From JBBROS01 sp965213855 (GTDB lineage Bacteria; Pseudomonadota; Alphaproteobacteria; Acetobacterales; Acetobacteraceae), in assembly GCA_965213855.1 (NCBI GenBank), contig CBDCAA010000008.1, positions 1,178,001 through 1,242,000 of the forward strand: a stretch of DNA of 64,000 nt. Reading direction: 5' to 3'. Made by a program: the position numbers and the translations under genes. Positions 1 to 7,645 of the stretch are shown one piece after another. The notes under the pieces are model-generated. The model was not told the origin of the DNA. It searched no databases and saw nothing but the letters and a program-made list of their open reading frames with translations. Each line of letters starts with the position of its first letter. The first letter of the stretch is position 1.

Positions 1-1
1 G

Positions 2-298
2 CACCGGTCGCTGCTGGACCTGTCGACCGACGTCACGTTCTACCGGGAAGACGGGACGACCTTGCAGACGGACACGGCCGCCATGGACCTCAAGCAAGGC
101 GTCGCGAGCAGCAGCGACAAGACGCATGTGGAGGGACCGTTCGGCGTGATCGACGCGCAGGGTTTCGCGCTGGTCGAAAAAGGCGCCTTGATCCAATTCG
201 ACGGGCGCTCGCACGCGATCCTGAACGCGGCCGAGAAGCCGGCGCGTGCCGAGGTGCCCGCGCCAGGCCCGGCAGGGTCGGTCGAGGTTCGCAGGTGA
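2..298 (+). CDS. lptC: LptC, LPS-transport periplasmic bitopic protein (3' part only)
   Basis: This is the C-terminal ~98 residues of a gene that begins before the window; the frame is open from base 2. The visible part has the beta-strand pattern of LptC/LptA-type jellyrolls (DVTFYREDG, then TDTAAMDLKQG, VEGPFGVIDAQGFALVEKGA), followed by a Pro/Ala/Glu-rich tail. LptC is anchored in the inner membrane and hands lipopolysaccharide from the LptB2FG transporter to LptA. The stop overlaps the GTG start of the next gene (GTGA), which has the features expected of lptA, with lptB after it; this order is typical of proteobacteria and supports the assignment. The N-terminal membrane anchor cannot be seen. 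Confidence 0.82.
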   Translation, partial: HRSLLDLSTDVTFYREDGTTLQTDTAAMDLKQGVASSSDKTHVEGPFGVIDAQGFALVEKGALIQFDGRSHAILNAAEKPARAEVPAPGPAGSVEVRR

Positions 299-1326
299 GG
301 GTCCTCGTCGCCGCGCTGGTGGCGCTATGCGTCGGTGCCGCCGCGGCCCGGGCGCAGGACATCGACATGTCGAAGGGCGGCCCGGTCGACGTGACGTCGC
401 GGGACGGCATGGAATGGCGCCAGAACGAGATGATGGTGATCGCGCGCGGGGACGCCCGGGCGGTCCGCGCCAACGTCACGGTCACGGCCGACCTGCTGAT
501 CGCCCGCTACCGCAAGAAGGCGCAGCCCGCCCCAGGCACGCCCGGCGCGAAGGCCGACGTGGCCGCGCCGACCCCGGTTTCGGTTCCCGTAGGCGCCACC
601 CCTGGGCAGGGCGCATCGGACACGGGCGCCAACGAGATCTACCGGCTCGAGGCGATCGGCAACGTCAAGATCTTCACCGCGACCGATCTCGCGGTCGGGG
701 ACAAGGCGGTTTATGACATCGACCAGGCCGTCCTGTTGATGACGGGCAGCGCCATGACCCTGACGACGCCCCAGCAGGTGATGACGGCCCGCGACACCAT
801 GGAATACTGGTCGCAGAAGCACATGGCCGTGGGGCGCGGGCAGGCGATGGTGGTCACGACGGACGGCCGCCGGCTCTCGGGCGACGTGCTCGTGGGCTTC
901 ACGCAGCCGCCGCCCGGACCGACCCAGACGGCCCCGACCGCCACCGCACCGGCCCCCCCAAAGCCGATCGACCCGACGAGCGCCTCCGGCAAGCTGCAGC
1001 GCGTCGAAGGCTTTGGGCACGTCCAGGTCCGCACCGCGACCGAGGTGATCACGGGCGACCGCGGCGTCTACGTCGCCGACACCGGCATCGCCCGGCTTGC
1101 GGGGGCGGTCCACATCACCCGCGGCCAGAACCAGCTCGATGGCGACGAGGCGCTGGTCAACATGCACACCGGCATCTCGACCGTCGTGCGCGAGCCCGGC
1201 AAGCGTGTCGAGGGGCTCGTCATCCCGAACGATGCGTCGAACAAGGACCCGTCGGGCAAGGATGCGGCCAAGAAGCCCGGCAAGGATGCGGGAGGCGCGT
1301 CATCGACGCCCGCTCGGATACGCTAG
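295..1326 (+). CDS. lptA: LptA-family LPS export periplasmic protein, long form
   Basis: 343 residues with a GTG start that overlaps the lptC stop. Residues 1-21 form a signal peptide ending ARAQ. Two OstA/LptA-like beta-jellyroll segments follow, at about 25-200 (for example EAIGNVKIFTATDLAVGDKA) and about 235-300 (VEGFGHVQVRTATEVITGD). They are separated by Pro/Ala-rich linkers near residues 77-113 and 204-235, and the C-terminus is Lys/Gly-rich. LptA polymerises into the periplasmic bridge that carries LPS from LptC to LptD. E. coli LptA is about 185 residues, so this is an extended version with inserted linkers. It is flanked by lptC and lptB and is surely co-transcribed with them. The family call is firm; the function of the linkers is unknown. 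Confidence 0.88.
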   Translation: MRVLVAALVALCVGAAAARAQDIDMSKGGPVDVTSRDGMEWRQNEMMVIARGDARAVRANVTVTADLLIARYRKKAQPAPGTPGAKADVAAPTPVSVPVGATPGQGASDTGANEIYRLEAIGNVKIFTATDLAVGDKAVYDIDQAVLLMTGSAMTLTTPQQVMTARDTMEYWSQKHMAVGRGQAMVVTTDGRRLSGDVLVGFTQPPPGPTQTAPTATAPAPPKPIDPTSASGKLQRVEGFGHVQVRTATEVITGDRGVYVADTGIARLAGAVHITRGQNQLDGDEALVNMHTGISTVVREPGKRVEGLVIPNDASNKDPSGKDAAKKPGKDAGGASSTPARIR

Positions 1327-2120
1327 GCAGCCCCGTCGCAGCATCGACGAAGCTGCCCGCGGCCGAGGCGGCCCGGCCCTTCGTTTCGCAGGAGCCCGGA
1401 AGCGGCCTGGTCGCGCGCGCCGTCGGCAAGACGTACAAGAAGCGCGAGGTGGTGCAGGCCGTCAGCGTCAACGTGCGCCGCGGCGAGGCGGTCGGGCTGC
1501 TGGGTCCCAACGGCGCCGGGAAGACGACCACATTCTACATGATCGTCGGCCTCGTGCGGCCCGATACCGGGAGGATCGAGCTGGAAGGGCAGGACATTAC
1601 AGGCCTGCCGATGTATCGCCGCGCCCGCCTGGGCATCGGCTACCTGCCCCAGGAGGCGAGCGTCTTTCGCGGCCTCAACGTCCAGCAGAACATCATGGCG
1701 GCACTCGAGGTGGTCGAGCCGGACCCGGACCGTCGCGACCAGATGCTCGACGAACTGCTGGCGGAGTTTGGCATCGGCCACCTGCGCCGCACGCCGTCGC
1801 TCGCGCTCTCGGGCGGGGAACGGCGCCGGGTCGAGATCGCACGCGCGCTCGCCACGCAGCCGCACTACGTCCTGCTGGACGAGCCGTTGGCCGGCATCGA
1901 CCCGATCGCGGTCGGTGAGATCCGCGACCTGGTCTCTCACCTGAAGGATCGCGGGATCGGGGTGCTGATCACCGACCACAACGTGCGCGAGACGCTCGAG
2001 ATCATCGACCGAGCCTACATCATGCATGACGGGAAGGTCCTGATGGAGGGCCGGCCAGACGAGGTCGTCGCCCACGAAGCGGTCCGCCGGGTCTATCTCG
2101 GAGAACGCTTCAGTCGCTGA
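1302..2120 (+). CDS. lptB: LptB, ATPase of the LPS export ABC transporter (non-canonical start)
   Basis: ABC ATPase with Walker A GPNGAGKTT, signature LSGGERRR, Walker B VLLDEP and an H-loop in ITDHNVRE. It powers LPS extraction by LptB2FG at the inner membrane. The first canonical in-frame start is GTG 1449, but beginning there would delete the first strand and the A-loop tyrosine (LVARAVGKTYKKREVV, about 1407-1454), which are conserved in LptB. No ATG, GTG or TTG occurs in this frame from about 1230 to 1449. I therefore place the start at ATC 1302, six bases after a good GGGAGG ribosome site (1290-1295), giving 272 residues and a 25-base overlap with lptA. CTG 1407 is the alternative. Identity is certain; the start is not. 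Confidence 0.85.
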   Translation: MDARSDTLGSPVAASTKLPAAEAARPFVSQEPGSGLVARAVGKTYKKREVVQAVSVNVRRGEAVGLLGPNGAGKTTTFYMIVGLVRPDTGRIELEGQDITGLPMYRRARLGIGYLPQEASVFRGLNVQQNIMAALEVVEPDPDRRDQMLDELLAEFGIGHLRRTPSLALSGGERRRVEIARALATQPHYVLLDEPLAGIDPIAVGEIRDLVSHLKDRGIGVLITDHNVRETLEIIDRAYIMHDGKVLMEGRPDEVVAHEAVRRVYLGERFSR

Positions 2121-2212
2121 CCAGCCACGTCCGGCCCGAAACATGCATGCCAGGTGGGAAACGGGCTGGTGACCGGGTTCCGCTCCGCTCGGCCGCAGTC
2201 TAGGCTCGGCTG

Positions 2213-3697
2213 ATGGCAATGGGTCCGCGGCTCGAGTTCCGGCAAACGCAATCTCTCGTGATGACGCCTCAGCTGCGTCAGGCGATCAAGCTGTTGCAGT
2301 TCACAAACATCGAGGCGGCGGCGTTTGTCGAAGAGGAGCTCGAGCGCAACCCGCTGCTCGAGCGCGACGAGCCGGCCGAGGCGCCGCCGGAGCGCCCGGC
2401 GCTCGATCAAGGGCCAGAGAAACTGGATGGCCTGGACGCAGCGACGCTGATCGCCCACGAGAAGCTCCCCGATGTCGTGGACGCGGATCACACGAACAGC
2501 TGGGACACCGGTGGAACAGCCGACGGCGCCGCCTACGAGCCAGCCTATGCCAACGCGGGGAATGGCGCTCGCGACGTGTCGGACGAGCGCGGGATCGATG
2601 ACGTCATGGAGGCCCCGCGCAGCCTGCGGACGCATCTGGGCGAGCAGCTCCGGCTCAGCTTCGGCGATCCGGTCGACCGCATCATCGGCGCGCAACTGAT
2701 CGCGCTGCTCGATCCGGCCGGGCGGGTCGGCGTGAGCACGGCCGACCTCGCGTTTGCCATGGGCATCGACGAGGCACGGGTGGCGCAGGTACGCGACCGC
2801 ATGATGCGCTTCGATCCGACCGGGCTGTTCGCGCCGGACCTGAAGACGTGCCTTGCCGCCCAGCTCGCCGAGCGCAACCGGCTCGACCCGGCGATGCAAG
2901 CGTTGCTCGATAACCTCGAACTGCTCGCGCGGCGTGACCTGCGCGGGTTGTGCGCGGTGTGCGGCGTCGACTTGGAGGACGTGAACGACATGGCGGCCGA
3001 GCTGCGCAAGCTCGACCCCAAGCCGGGCGCGGCTTTCGAAAGCGGGCCGGTACAGCAGGTGATCCCGGACGTGCTGATGCGGGCGCTGCCGAATGGCGAA
3101 TGGATGCTTGAGCTCAATCCGGACACCATGCCGCGGGTGCTGGTCAACGAACGCTACCACGCGCGCGTCGCGGCCGGTGCGGGACGGGAAACCAAGACCT
3201 ACCTGAGCGAGAACCTCTCCAGCGCAAACTGGCTCGTCAAATCGCTGCAGCAGCGGGCCAACACCATCCTGAAGGTCGCCGCAGAGATCGTCCGCCAGCA
3301 GGACGCGTTCTTCCGGCAGGGCGTCGGCTACCTGCGGCCGCTGATCCTGCGCGACGTCGCCGGCGCGGTGGAGATGCATGAGAGCACGGTCAGCCGGGTG
3401 ACCGCCAACAAGTACGTCGCCACGCCGCGCGGCATCTACGAGCTCAAATACTTCTTCACGACCGCGATCGCCTCCAGCTCGGGCGGCGAAAGCCATAGCG
3501 CGGAGGCGGTCCGCCATCGCATCCGGGCACTCGTCTTCGCCGAACACCCCGACGACGTCTTGTCCGACGACGCGATCGTGCTTGCGCTGCGTCGCGAGGG
3601 CGTGGACATCGCCCGCCGGACCGTGGCCAAATACCGGGAGGCGCTGCGGATCCCCAGTTCGGTGCAACGCAAGCGCGAAAAAGCCCTGCCGGCATAA
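2213..3697 (+). CDS. rpoN: RNA polymerase sigma-54 factor RpoN
   Basis: 494 residues. Region I (about residues 5-27) is the Gln/Leu-rich activator-interacting segment (RQTQSLVMTPQLRQAIKLLQ), followed by an acidic region II, a core-binding domain and the C-terminal RpoN box ARRTVAKYRE at about 467-476, which reads the -24 promoter element. The start is ATG 2213; another ATG lies two codons on. Sigma-54 directs enhancer-dependent transcription (nitrogen, motility and envelope functions in alphaproteobacteria). It sits 92 bases after lptB and 58 bases before hpf, the widespread lptB-rpoN-hpf order. The ptsN gene that often closes this cluster is absent here. Confidence 0.97.
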   Translation: MAMGPRLEFRQTQSLVMTPQLRQAIKLLQFTNIEAAAFVEEELERNPLLERDEPAEAPPERPALDQGPEKLDGLDAATLIAHEKLPDVVDADHTNSWDTGGTADGAAYEPAYANAGNGARDVSDERGIDDVMEAPRSLRTHLGEQLRLSFGDPVDRIIGAQLIALLDPAGRVGVSTADLAFAMGIDEARVAQVRDRMMRFDPTGLFAPDLKTCLAAQLAERNRLDPAMQALLDNLELLARRDLRGLCAVCGVDLEDVNDMAAELRKLDPKPGAAFESGPVQQVIPDVLMRALPNGEWMLELNPDTMPRVLVNERYHARVAAGAGRETKTYLSENLSSANWLVKSLQQRANTILKVAAEIVRQQDAFFRQGVGYLRPLILRDVAGAVEMHESTVSRVTANKYVATPRGIYELKYFFTTAIASSSGGESHSAEAVRHRIRALVFAEHPDDVLSDDAIVLALRREGVDIARRTVAKYREALRIPSSVQRKREKALPA

Positions 3698-3755
3698 TGG
3701 CGGCGGCGACCGAACCGGCGATCTGCCGGCGGGAATGAAGGGCGGAGGCGGTCGC

Positions 3756-4337
3756 ATGCAGATCACGGTCTCGGGCAAGCAGGTCGAATTGTCGGACGCG
3801 CTGCGAACGCGGGTTGCAACCCACCTGGACGTGATCACGGCCAAGTATTTCGATGACGCCCAAGAAGCCAGCGTAACCTTCAGCCGCGCCCGCAGCTTCT
3901 TCACCTGCGACATCAACGTGCATGCCGGGCGCGGCCTCACGCTCCGCGGCGAGGGCGAGGCGGCTGATGCGAATGCGGCGTTCGACGATGCGGCCGAACA
4001 TATCGCCAAGCGCCTCCGTCGCTACCGCCGCCGGGTCAACGAGCATGCACGCGACCTCGCCCACCGCGCACGGCCCGAGGCGGCGCGGCAATATGTCCTG
4101 AAACAAGACGAGGAGCCGGCCGCCGCGGCCGAGACGAACACCTACGCGACCGTCATTGCCGAGTCGGTCGCCGAGATCAGCACGCTCAGCGTCGGCGAAG
4201 CGGTGATGCGGATGGACCTGGCGAACCAGTCCGTCCTGATGTTCCGAAACAGCGGCAACTCGGAACTGAACGTCTTGTATCGCCGGGTCGACGGCAACAT
4301 TGGTTGGATCGATCCGGCCGGGGTGGCCAACGGCTGA
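3756..4337 (+). CDS. hpf: Long-form ribosome hibernation promoting factor
   Basis: 193 residues, ATG 3756 preceded by the GGCGGAGGCGG tract. Residues 1-~100 are the ribosome-binding HPF/RaiA domain (MQITVSGKQVELSDALRTRV; VTFSRARSFFTCDINVHAGRG; then a basic helix KRLRRYRRRV). Residues ~130-190 form the C-terminal dimerisation domain of the long form (VGEAVMRMDLANQSVLMFRN... NIGWIDP). Long HPF alone dimerises 70S ribosomes into inactive 100S particles in stationary phase. It follows rpoN in the usual order. A small inverted repeat CCGGC-N5-GCCGG lies in the gap ahead of it. Convergent with the DUF1150 gene. Confidence 0.95.
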   Translation: MQITVSGKQVELSDALRTRVATHLDVITAKYFDDAQEASVTFSRARSFFTCDINVHAGRGLTLRGEGEAADANAAFDDAAEHIAKRLRRYRRRVNEHARDLAHRARPEAARQYVLKQDEEPAAAAETNTYATVIAESVAEISTLSVGEAVMRMDLANQSVLMFRNSGNSELNVLYRRVDGNIGWIDPAGVANG

Positions 4338-4350
4338 TCCGGCGATCGGA

Positions 4351-4380
4351 CGGCTGGCTAGTACAACTCCTGGCCAGCCG
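4351..4380. terminator. Inverted repeat between convergent hpf and DUF1150 genes
   Basis: CGGCTGGC (4351-4358) and GCCAGCCG (4373-4380) form an 8-base perfect stem with a 14-base loop, in the 44-base gap between two convergent stop codons. There is no clear T-run on either side, so a bidirectional factor-independent terminator is likely but not proven. Confidence 0.5.
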
Positions 4381-4381
4381 G

Positions 4382-4624
4382 TCAGTGCACCAGCGCGGCG
4401 ACCATCTCGTGCTGCACAATCGCGGCCACCGCAAGCGCCTGGTCCGTCGCCATCGCCATCGGCGAGCCATCTGCAGCATGGATCGCGAACGCAGCTTGCC
4501 CGTCCAGCATCACCGGCTTGACGTAGGCAAGGTGGGCCATGCCAAGCTGCATCAACTGGTCCGTCGTGAGATTATGCAGGTCGAACACCTGAGTCGCGTC
4601 GCGGTCGTCGAGAAGTTGGGCCAT
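4382..4624 (-). CDS. DUF1150 family small protein
   Basis: 80 residues, ATG at 4624. The sequence (LTTDQLMQLGMAHLAYVKPV, then DGQAAFAIHAADGSPMAMAT and ALAVAAIVQHEM) fits the DUF1150 family, small alphaproteobacterial proteins commonly encoded next to small heat-shock proteins. It lies 148 bases downstream of hsp20 on the same strand, so probably shares its transcript and heat control. Its biochemical role is not known to me. A longer in-frame reading that runs upstream into the hsp20 gene has no family similarity and is rejected. Confidence 0.8.
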   Translation of the reverse strand: MAQLLDDRDATQVFDLHNLTTDQLMQLGMAHLAYVKPVMLDGQAAFAIHAADGSPMAMATDQALAVAAIVQHEMVAALVH

Positions 4625-4772
4625 TCGCTGTCTCCGAGCGATGCACACAGCATCGCCTGAATTGATTAACGTTGTGTTTGCGCCGAGCCGTCCCAATAAG
4701 TCAGAACGCCGCAACCGCCGAAGCGGATGCATCACGCCTCTGGTTGGGAACCGCTGCCTGCCGGTATGGCGG

Positions 4773-5237
4773 TCAGCCCTGGTCGGCGTCGCCATCCACG
4801 ACCGGGCCGGCTGCCTTCGGACCCGGCCCCGGCTTGCTGATCTGGATCGTCTTGACCCTGACTTCTGGCTGCGGCCGCGCGAGATCGATGTGGAGCAGGC
4901 CGTTATCGAGCCACGCACCCTTGACCTCGATCCCTTCGGCCAGCACGAACGCCCGCTGGAATTGCCGTGCTGCGATCCCGCGATGCAGATAGACCCGATC
5001 CTGCGGGTCGTCGGGTTGGCGGCCGCGGATCACCAGCTGGTTGTCCTCTTGGGTGATCTGCAGGTCGGCCATCGTAAAGCCCGCGACCGCCAGCGTGATG
5101 CGGAGCGCGTGTGGGTCGGTCTGCTCGATGTTGTAGGGCGGATAGCCGTCGGACGACGTCTTGGAGGCCCGCTCGAGCATGCCCTCCAGGTGGTCGAAGC
5201 CCAGGAACATGGGCGATGTGAACAATCGCGTGGTCAT
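4773..5237 (-). CDS. Hsp20/alpha-crystallin family small heat-shock protein (IbpA-like)
   Basis: 154 residues. It has a short N-terminal arm (MTTRLFTSPMFLGFDHLEGM), an alpha-crystallin domain at about 35-130 (YPPYNIEQTD; RITLAVAGFTMADLQIT; a GAWLDNGLLHIDL strand near its end), and a Pro/Gly/Ala tail lacking an obvious I-x-I motif. These ATP-independent chaperones hold unfolding proteins during heat stress. ATG 5237 was chosen because it begins the typical IbpA-like N-terminus; an earlier in-frame ATG (5327) would add 30 unrelated residues lying over the promoter. A sigma-32-like promoter lies about 60 bases upstream. Paired with the DUF1150 gene downstream and divergent from def. Confidence 0.94.
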   Translation of the reverse strand: MTTRLFTSPMFLGFDHLEGMLERASKTSSDGYPPYNIEQTDPHALRITLAVAGFTMADLQITQEDNQLVIRGRQPDDPQDRVYLHRGIAARQFQRAFVLAEGIEVKGAWLDNGLLHIDLARPQPEVRVKTIQISKPGPGPKAAGPVVDGDADQG

Positions 5238-5298
5238 CGTGGCCCCCTCGGACGAGCGAAGCATCGGCAGGACCCATCGAGGCGCCCCGTCGGCAGCA

Positions 5299-5328
5299 AA
5301 CATTGGCAGCGGCAGCCACCGATGCAAG
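5299..5328 (-). promoter_or_regulatory. Candidate sigma-32 (RpoH) heat-shock promoter for hsp20
   Basis: On the minus strand a CTTGCAT box (complement of 5322-5328) is followed after 15 bases by CCAATGTT (complement of 5299-5306). Compared with the RpoH consensus CTTGAAA-N11-16-CCCCATnT, most defined positions agree. It would start transcription near 5292, giving a ~55-base leader for hsp20, which fits the product. Judged by eye only. Confidence 0.5.
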
Positions 5329-5403
5329 ACCCGGGCGCGGTCGGAGCTTCGGGGGTCGCGGCCCGTTGAACCCGGCCGTCGACGCGGCTACATCGGCACG
5401 CAT

Positions 5404-5943
5404 ATGTCCGATCCGTCCAATCCGGCCCTGCCGATCCTGGTGCCGCCTGCCCCGATTCTGCGCGCCAAGGCGCGCCCAGTCGGCCCCGCCGACGCCGACA
5501 CTATCCGCAGCCTCGCGCCACGCATGCTGGCCGCGATGTATGCCGCGCCCGGCATCGGCCTCGCGGCGCCGCAGGTGGGGGTCGGCTTGCGCCTGGCCGT
5601 GGTCGACCTGATGCCCGATGACAAGCCGGCACCGGTGCACCTCGTCAATCCGGAGATCGTCCGCGTCAGCGGGGAATGGGCCACACGCGAGGAGGGCTGC
5701 CTGTCGCTGCCCGGCCAGTACGCCGACGTAGGCCGGCCGGCACGCGTGCTCGTTCGCTACCACGACCTGGAGGGCGCGCGGCAGGAGCTGGAAGCCGACG
5801 GGCTGCTGGCCGCCTGCCTGCAACACGAGATCGACCACCTCGATGGGGTCCTGTTCGTCGACCACCTCTCGGCATTGAAGCGCAACATGATCATGCGCCG
5901 GCTGCAGAAGGAGCTGAAGCAGAAGGCGGCTGAACGCGCGTGA
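5404..5943 (+). CDS. def: Peptide deformylase
   Basis: 179 residues. All three metal-site motifs are present: GIGLAAPQVG (about residue 50), EGCLSLP (about 98, the Cys ligand) and QHEIDHLDG (about 140, the HExxH zinc/iron ligands and catalytic Glu). It removes the N-formyl group from nascent proteins at the ribosome. ATG 5404 gives the family's normal length. fmt begins ten bases after the stop, then truA overlaps fmt, so def-fmt-truA is one operon that couples formylation, deformylation and tRNA modification. The 166-base gap upstream is shared with divergent hsp20. Confidence 0.97.
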   Translation: MSDPSNPALPILVPPAPILRAKARPVGPADADTIRSLAPRMLAAMYAAPGIGLAAPQVGVGLRLAVVDLMPDDKPAPVHLVNPEIVRVSGEWATREEGCLSLPGQYADVGRPARVLVRYHDLEGARQELEADGLLAACLQHEIDHLDGVLFVDHLSALKRNMIMRRLQKELKQKAAERA

Positions 5944-5953
5944 CCGGCCCGGG

Positions 5954-6871
5954 ATGACCCTGCGCCTCGCCTTCATGGGCAGCCCGGCCTTCGCCGTGCC
6001 TGCGCTGCGGGCGATCCACGGCGCCGGGCATACCCTGGCGATGGTCTATGCGCAGCCGCCCCGCCCGGCGGGCCGGGGCCAGGCCTTGCGGCGCTGCCCC
6101 GTGCACGCTGCCGCGGACGAGCTTGGCCTGCCGGTCCGCACGCCGGCCCGCCTGCGGACCGCGACGGACGAGCACGAGGCCTTCGCCGCGCTCGCCCTCG
6201 ATGCCGCGGTCGTCGCCGCCTATGGCCTGATCCTGCCGCGCCCGATGCTCGACGCGCCGCGCCGGGGCTGTCTCAATCTCCATGCGAGCCTGCTGCCCCG
6301 CTGGCGCGGCGCGGCGCCGATCCAGGCCGCCATCCTGGCCGGGGATGCCGAGACCGGAATCACGGTCATGCAGATGGACGAAGGACTCGATACCGGCCCG
6401 ATGCTGCTGAACCAAAAGCTGCCGATCGCCGCAACGGACACTGCAGCAGCCGTCGAGGCCGGGCTGGCCACGATCGGGGCGCGGTTGATCCTGGCCGTCC
6501 TCGATCGCCCACCCGCGCCGGAGCCGCAGCCCCGGGACGGCGCGACCTACGCGCCGAAACTGACGAAGGCGGACGGCCGGCTCGATTGGACGCAGGACGC
6601 CGACCGGCTCGGGCGCCAGACCCGCGCGATGACGCCCTGGCCGGGCGCCTGGACGGTGCTGGACGGCGAGGTCCTGAAGGTGCACCAGGCCGTCGTCGAG
6701 GCGGCCGCATCGGCTGGCGCACCCGGGACGACGCTGGACGGCGGCTTGTTGGTCGCGTGCGGCGACGGCGCGCTGCGGCTGCTGCGGGTGCAGCGGCCGG
6801 GGCGGCCGCCGATGGAGGCGCTTGCGATGCTCCGCGGCAGGCCGGTTCCGCAGGGCACCCGGCTCGGGTGA
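5954..6871 (+). CDS. fmt: Methionyl-tRNA formyltransferase
   Basis: 305 residues. The N-terminal formyltransferase Rossmann domain begins LRLAFMGSPAFAVPAL and contains the tetrahydrofolate-site signature HASLLPRWRGAAPIQ (around residue 110), with the catalytic Asn/His/Asp set in NLHASLLP and DEGLDTGPML. The C-terminal beta-barrel (about 205-300) contacts initiator tRNA. It uses 10-formyl-THF to formylate Met-tRNAfMet. Ten bases after def and overlapping truA by four bases (GTGA). Confidence 0.97.
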   Translation: MTLRLAFMGSPAFAVPALRAIHGAGHTLAMVYAQPPRPAGRGQALRRCPVHAAADELGLPVRTPARLRTATDEHEAFAALALDAAVVAAYGLILPRPMLDAPRRGCLNLHASLLPRWRGAAPIQAAILAGDAETGITVMQMDEGLDTGPMLLNQKLPIAATDTAAAVEAGLATIGARLILAVLDRPPAPEPQPRDGATYAPKLTKADGRLDWTQDADRLGRQTRAMTPWPGAWTVLDGEVLKVHQAVVEAAASAGAPGTTLDGGLLVACGDGALRLLRVQRPGRPPMEALAMLRGRPVPQGTRLG

Positions 6872-7635
6872 GGAATTGGGCGCTGCTGCTGGAGTACGAC
6901 GGCGCCGGCTTTGCCGGGTGGCAGGTGCAGGACGGGCCCGTGACCCTGCAGGGACTGCTGGACCGTGCGGTCGCCCGCTTGAACGGCGGCGAACATGCGG
7001 CAAGCGCCGTCGCAGGACGGACCGACGCCGGGGTGCACGCGACGGGCCAGGTCGCAATGATCGCCCTGCCGGAGCGGTTCGACGCCCGCCAGGCCCGGGA
7101 CGCGCTGAACTTCCATCTCCAGCCGCACCCACTTGTGGTGCTGCGTGCGGAGCCGGCGCCGCCGGGCTGGCATCCGCGCTTTTCCGCCGTCGGGCGACAC
7201 TACGAGTACTGCATCCTTAACCGCCGCGCACGGCCGTCGCTCGACCGTCATCGTGTCTGGCACGTGGACCGGCCACTCGACATCGCGGCGATGGCGGCGG
7301 GGGCGGCCCACCTGCTCGGGCATCATGACTTCACGTCGTTCCGTGCCGCCGCCTGCCAGGCGAAATCCCCCCTTCGCACGCTCGACCGGCTCGACGTGAT
7401 CCGCCGTGGCGAGACCGTCATCGTGTCGGCTGGCGCGCGCAGCTTCCTGCATCACCAGGTGCGCAACATGGTCGGCACGTTGAAGCTGGTGGGCGACGGG
7501 CGCTGGCCGGCAGCCCGGGTGGCCGAGGCCCTTGCGGCGCGCGACAGGTCCGCAGCCGGCCCCACCGCGCCATCGGCCGGGCTGACGCTCACGTGCGTCC
7601 AGTATCGCGACGATCCCTTCGCCGGCGGCGGCTGA
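6868..7635 (+). CDS. truA: tRNA pseudouridine(38-40) synthase
   Basis: 255 residues from GTG 6868, which overlaps the fmt stop. The catalytic aspartate is in GRTDAGVHATGQ (about residue 54). The conserved N-terminus LLLEYDGAGFAGWQ begins directly after the start, which is why earlier in-frame ATGs inside fmt are rejected. The enzyme makes pseudouridine at positions 38-40 of the tRNA anticodon arm. C-terminal motif SFLHHQVRNMVGTL (about 192-205) is typical. Last gene of the def-fmt-truA operon; convergent with the next gene. Confidence 0.97.
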   Translation: MRNWALLLEYDGAGFAGWQVQDGPVTLQGLLDRAVARLNGGEHAASAVAGRTDAGVHATGQVAMIALPERFDARQARDALNFHLQPHPLVVLRAEPAPPGWHPRFSAVGRHYEYCILNRRARPSLDRHRVWHVDRPLDIAAMAAGAAHLLGHHDFTSFRAAACQAKSPLRTLDRLDVIRRGETVIVSAGARSFLHHQVRNMVGTLKLVGDGRWPAARVAEALAARDRSAAGPTAPSAGLTLTCVQYRDDPFAGGG

Positions 7636-7645
7636 GCGCTGGGGT

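Noticed and set aside
2093..4009. A 638-codon frame on the minus strand opposite rpoN and hpf
   Set aside because: Antisense shadow of two conserved genes; no start context and no recognisable domain.
5238..5292. ROSE-type RNA thermometer in the hsp20 leader
   Set aside because: A CTC/GAG pairing near the GAGGGGG ribosome site exists, but the stem is only three pairs with mismatches, and the conserved UYGCU-type segment is not convincing.
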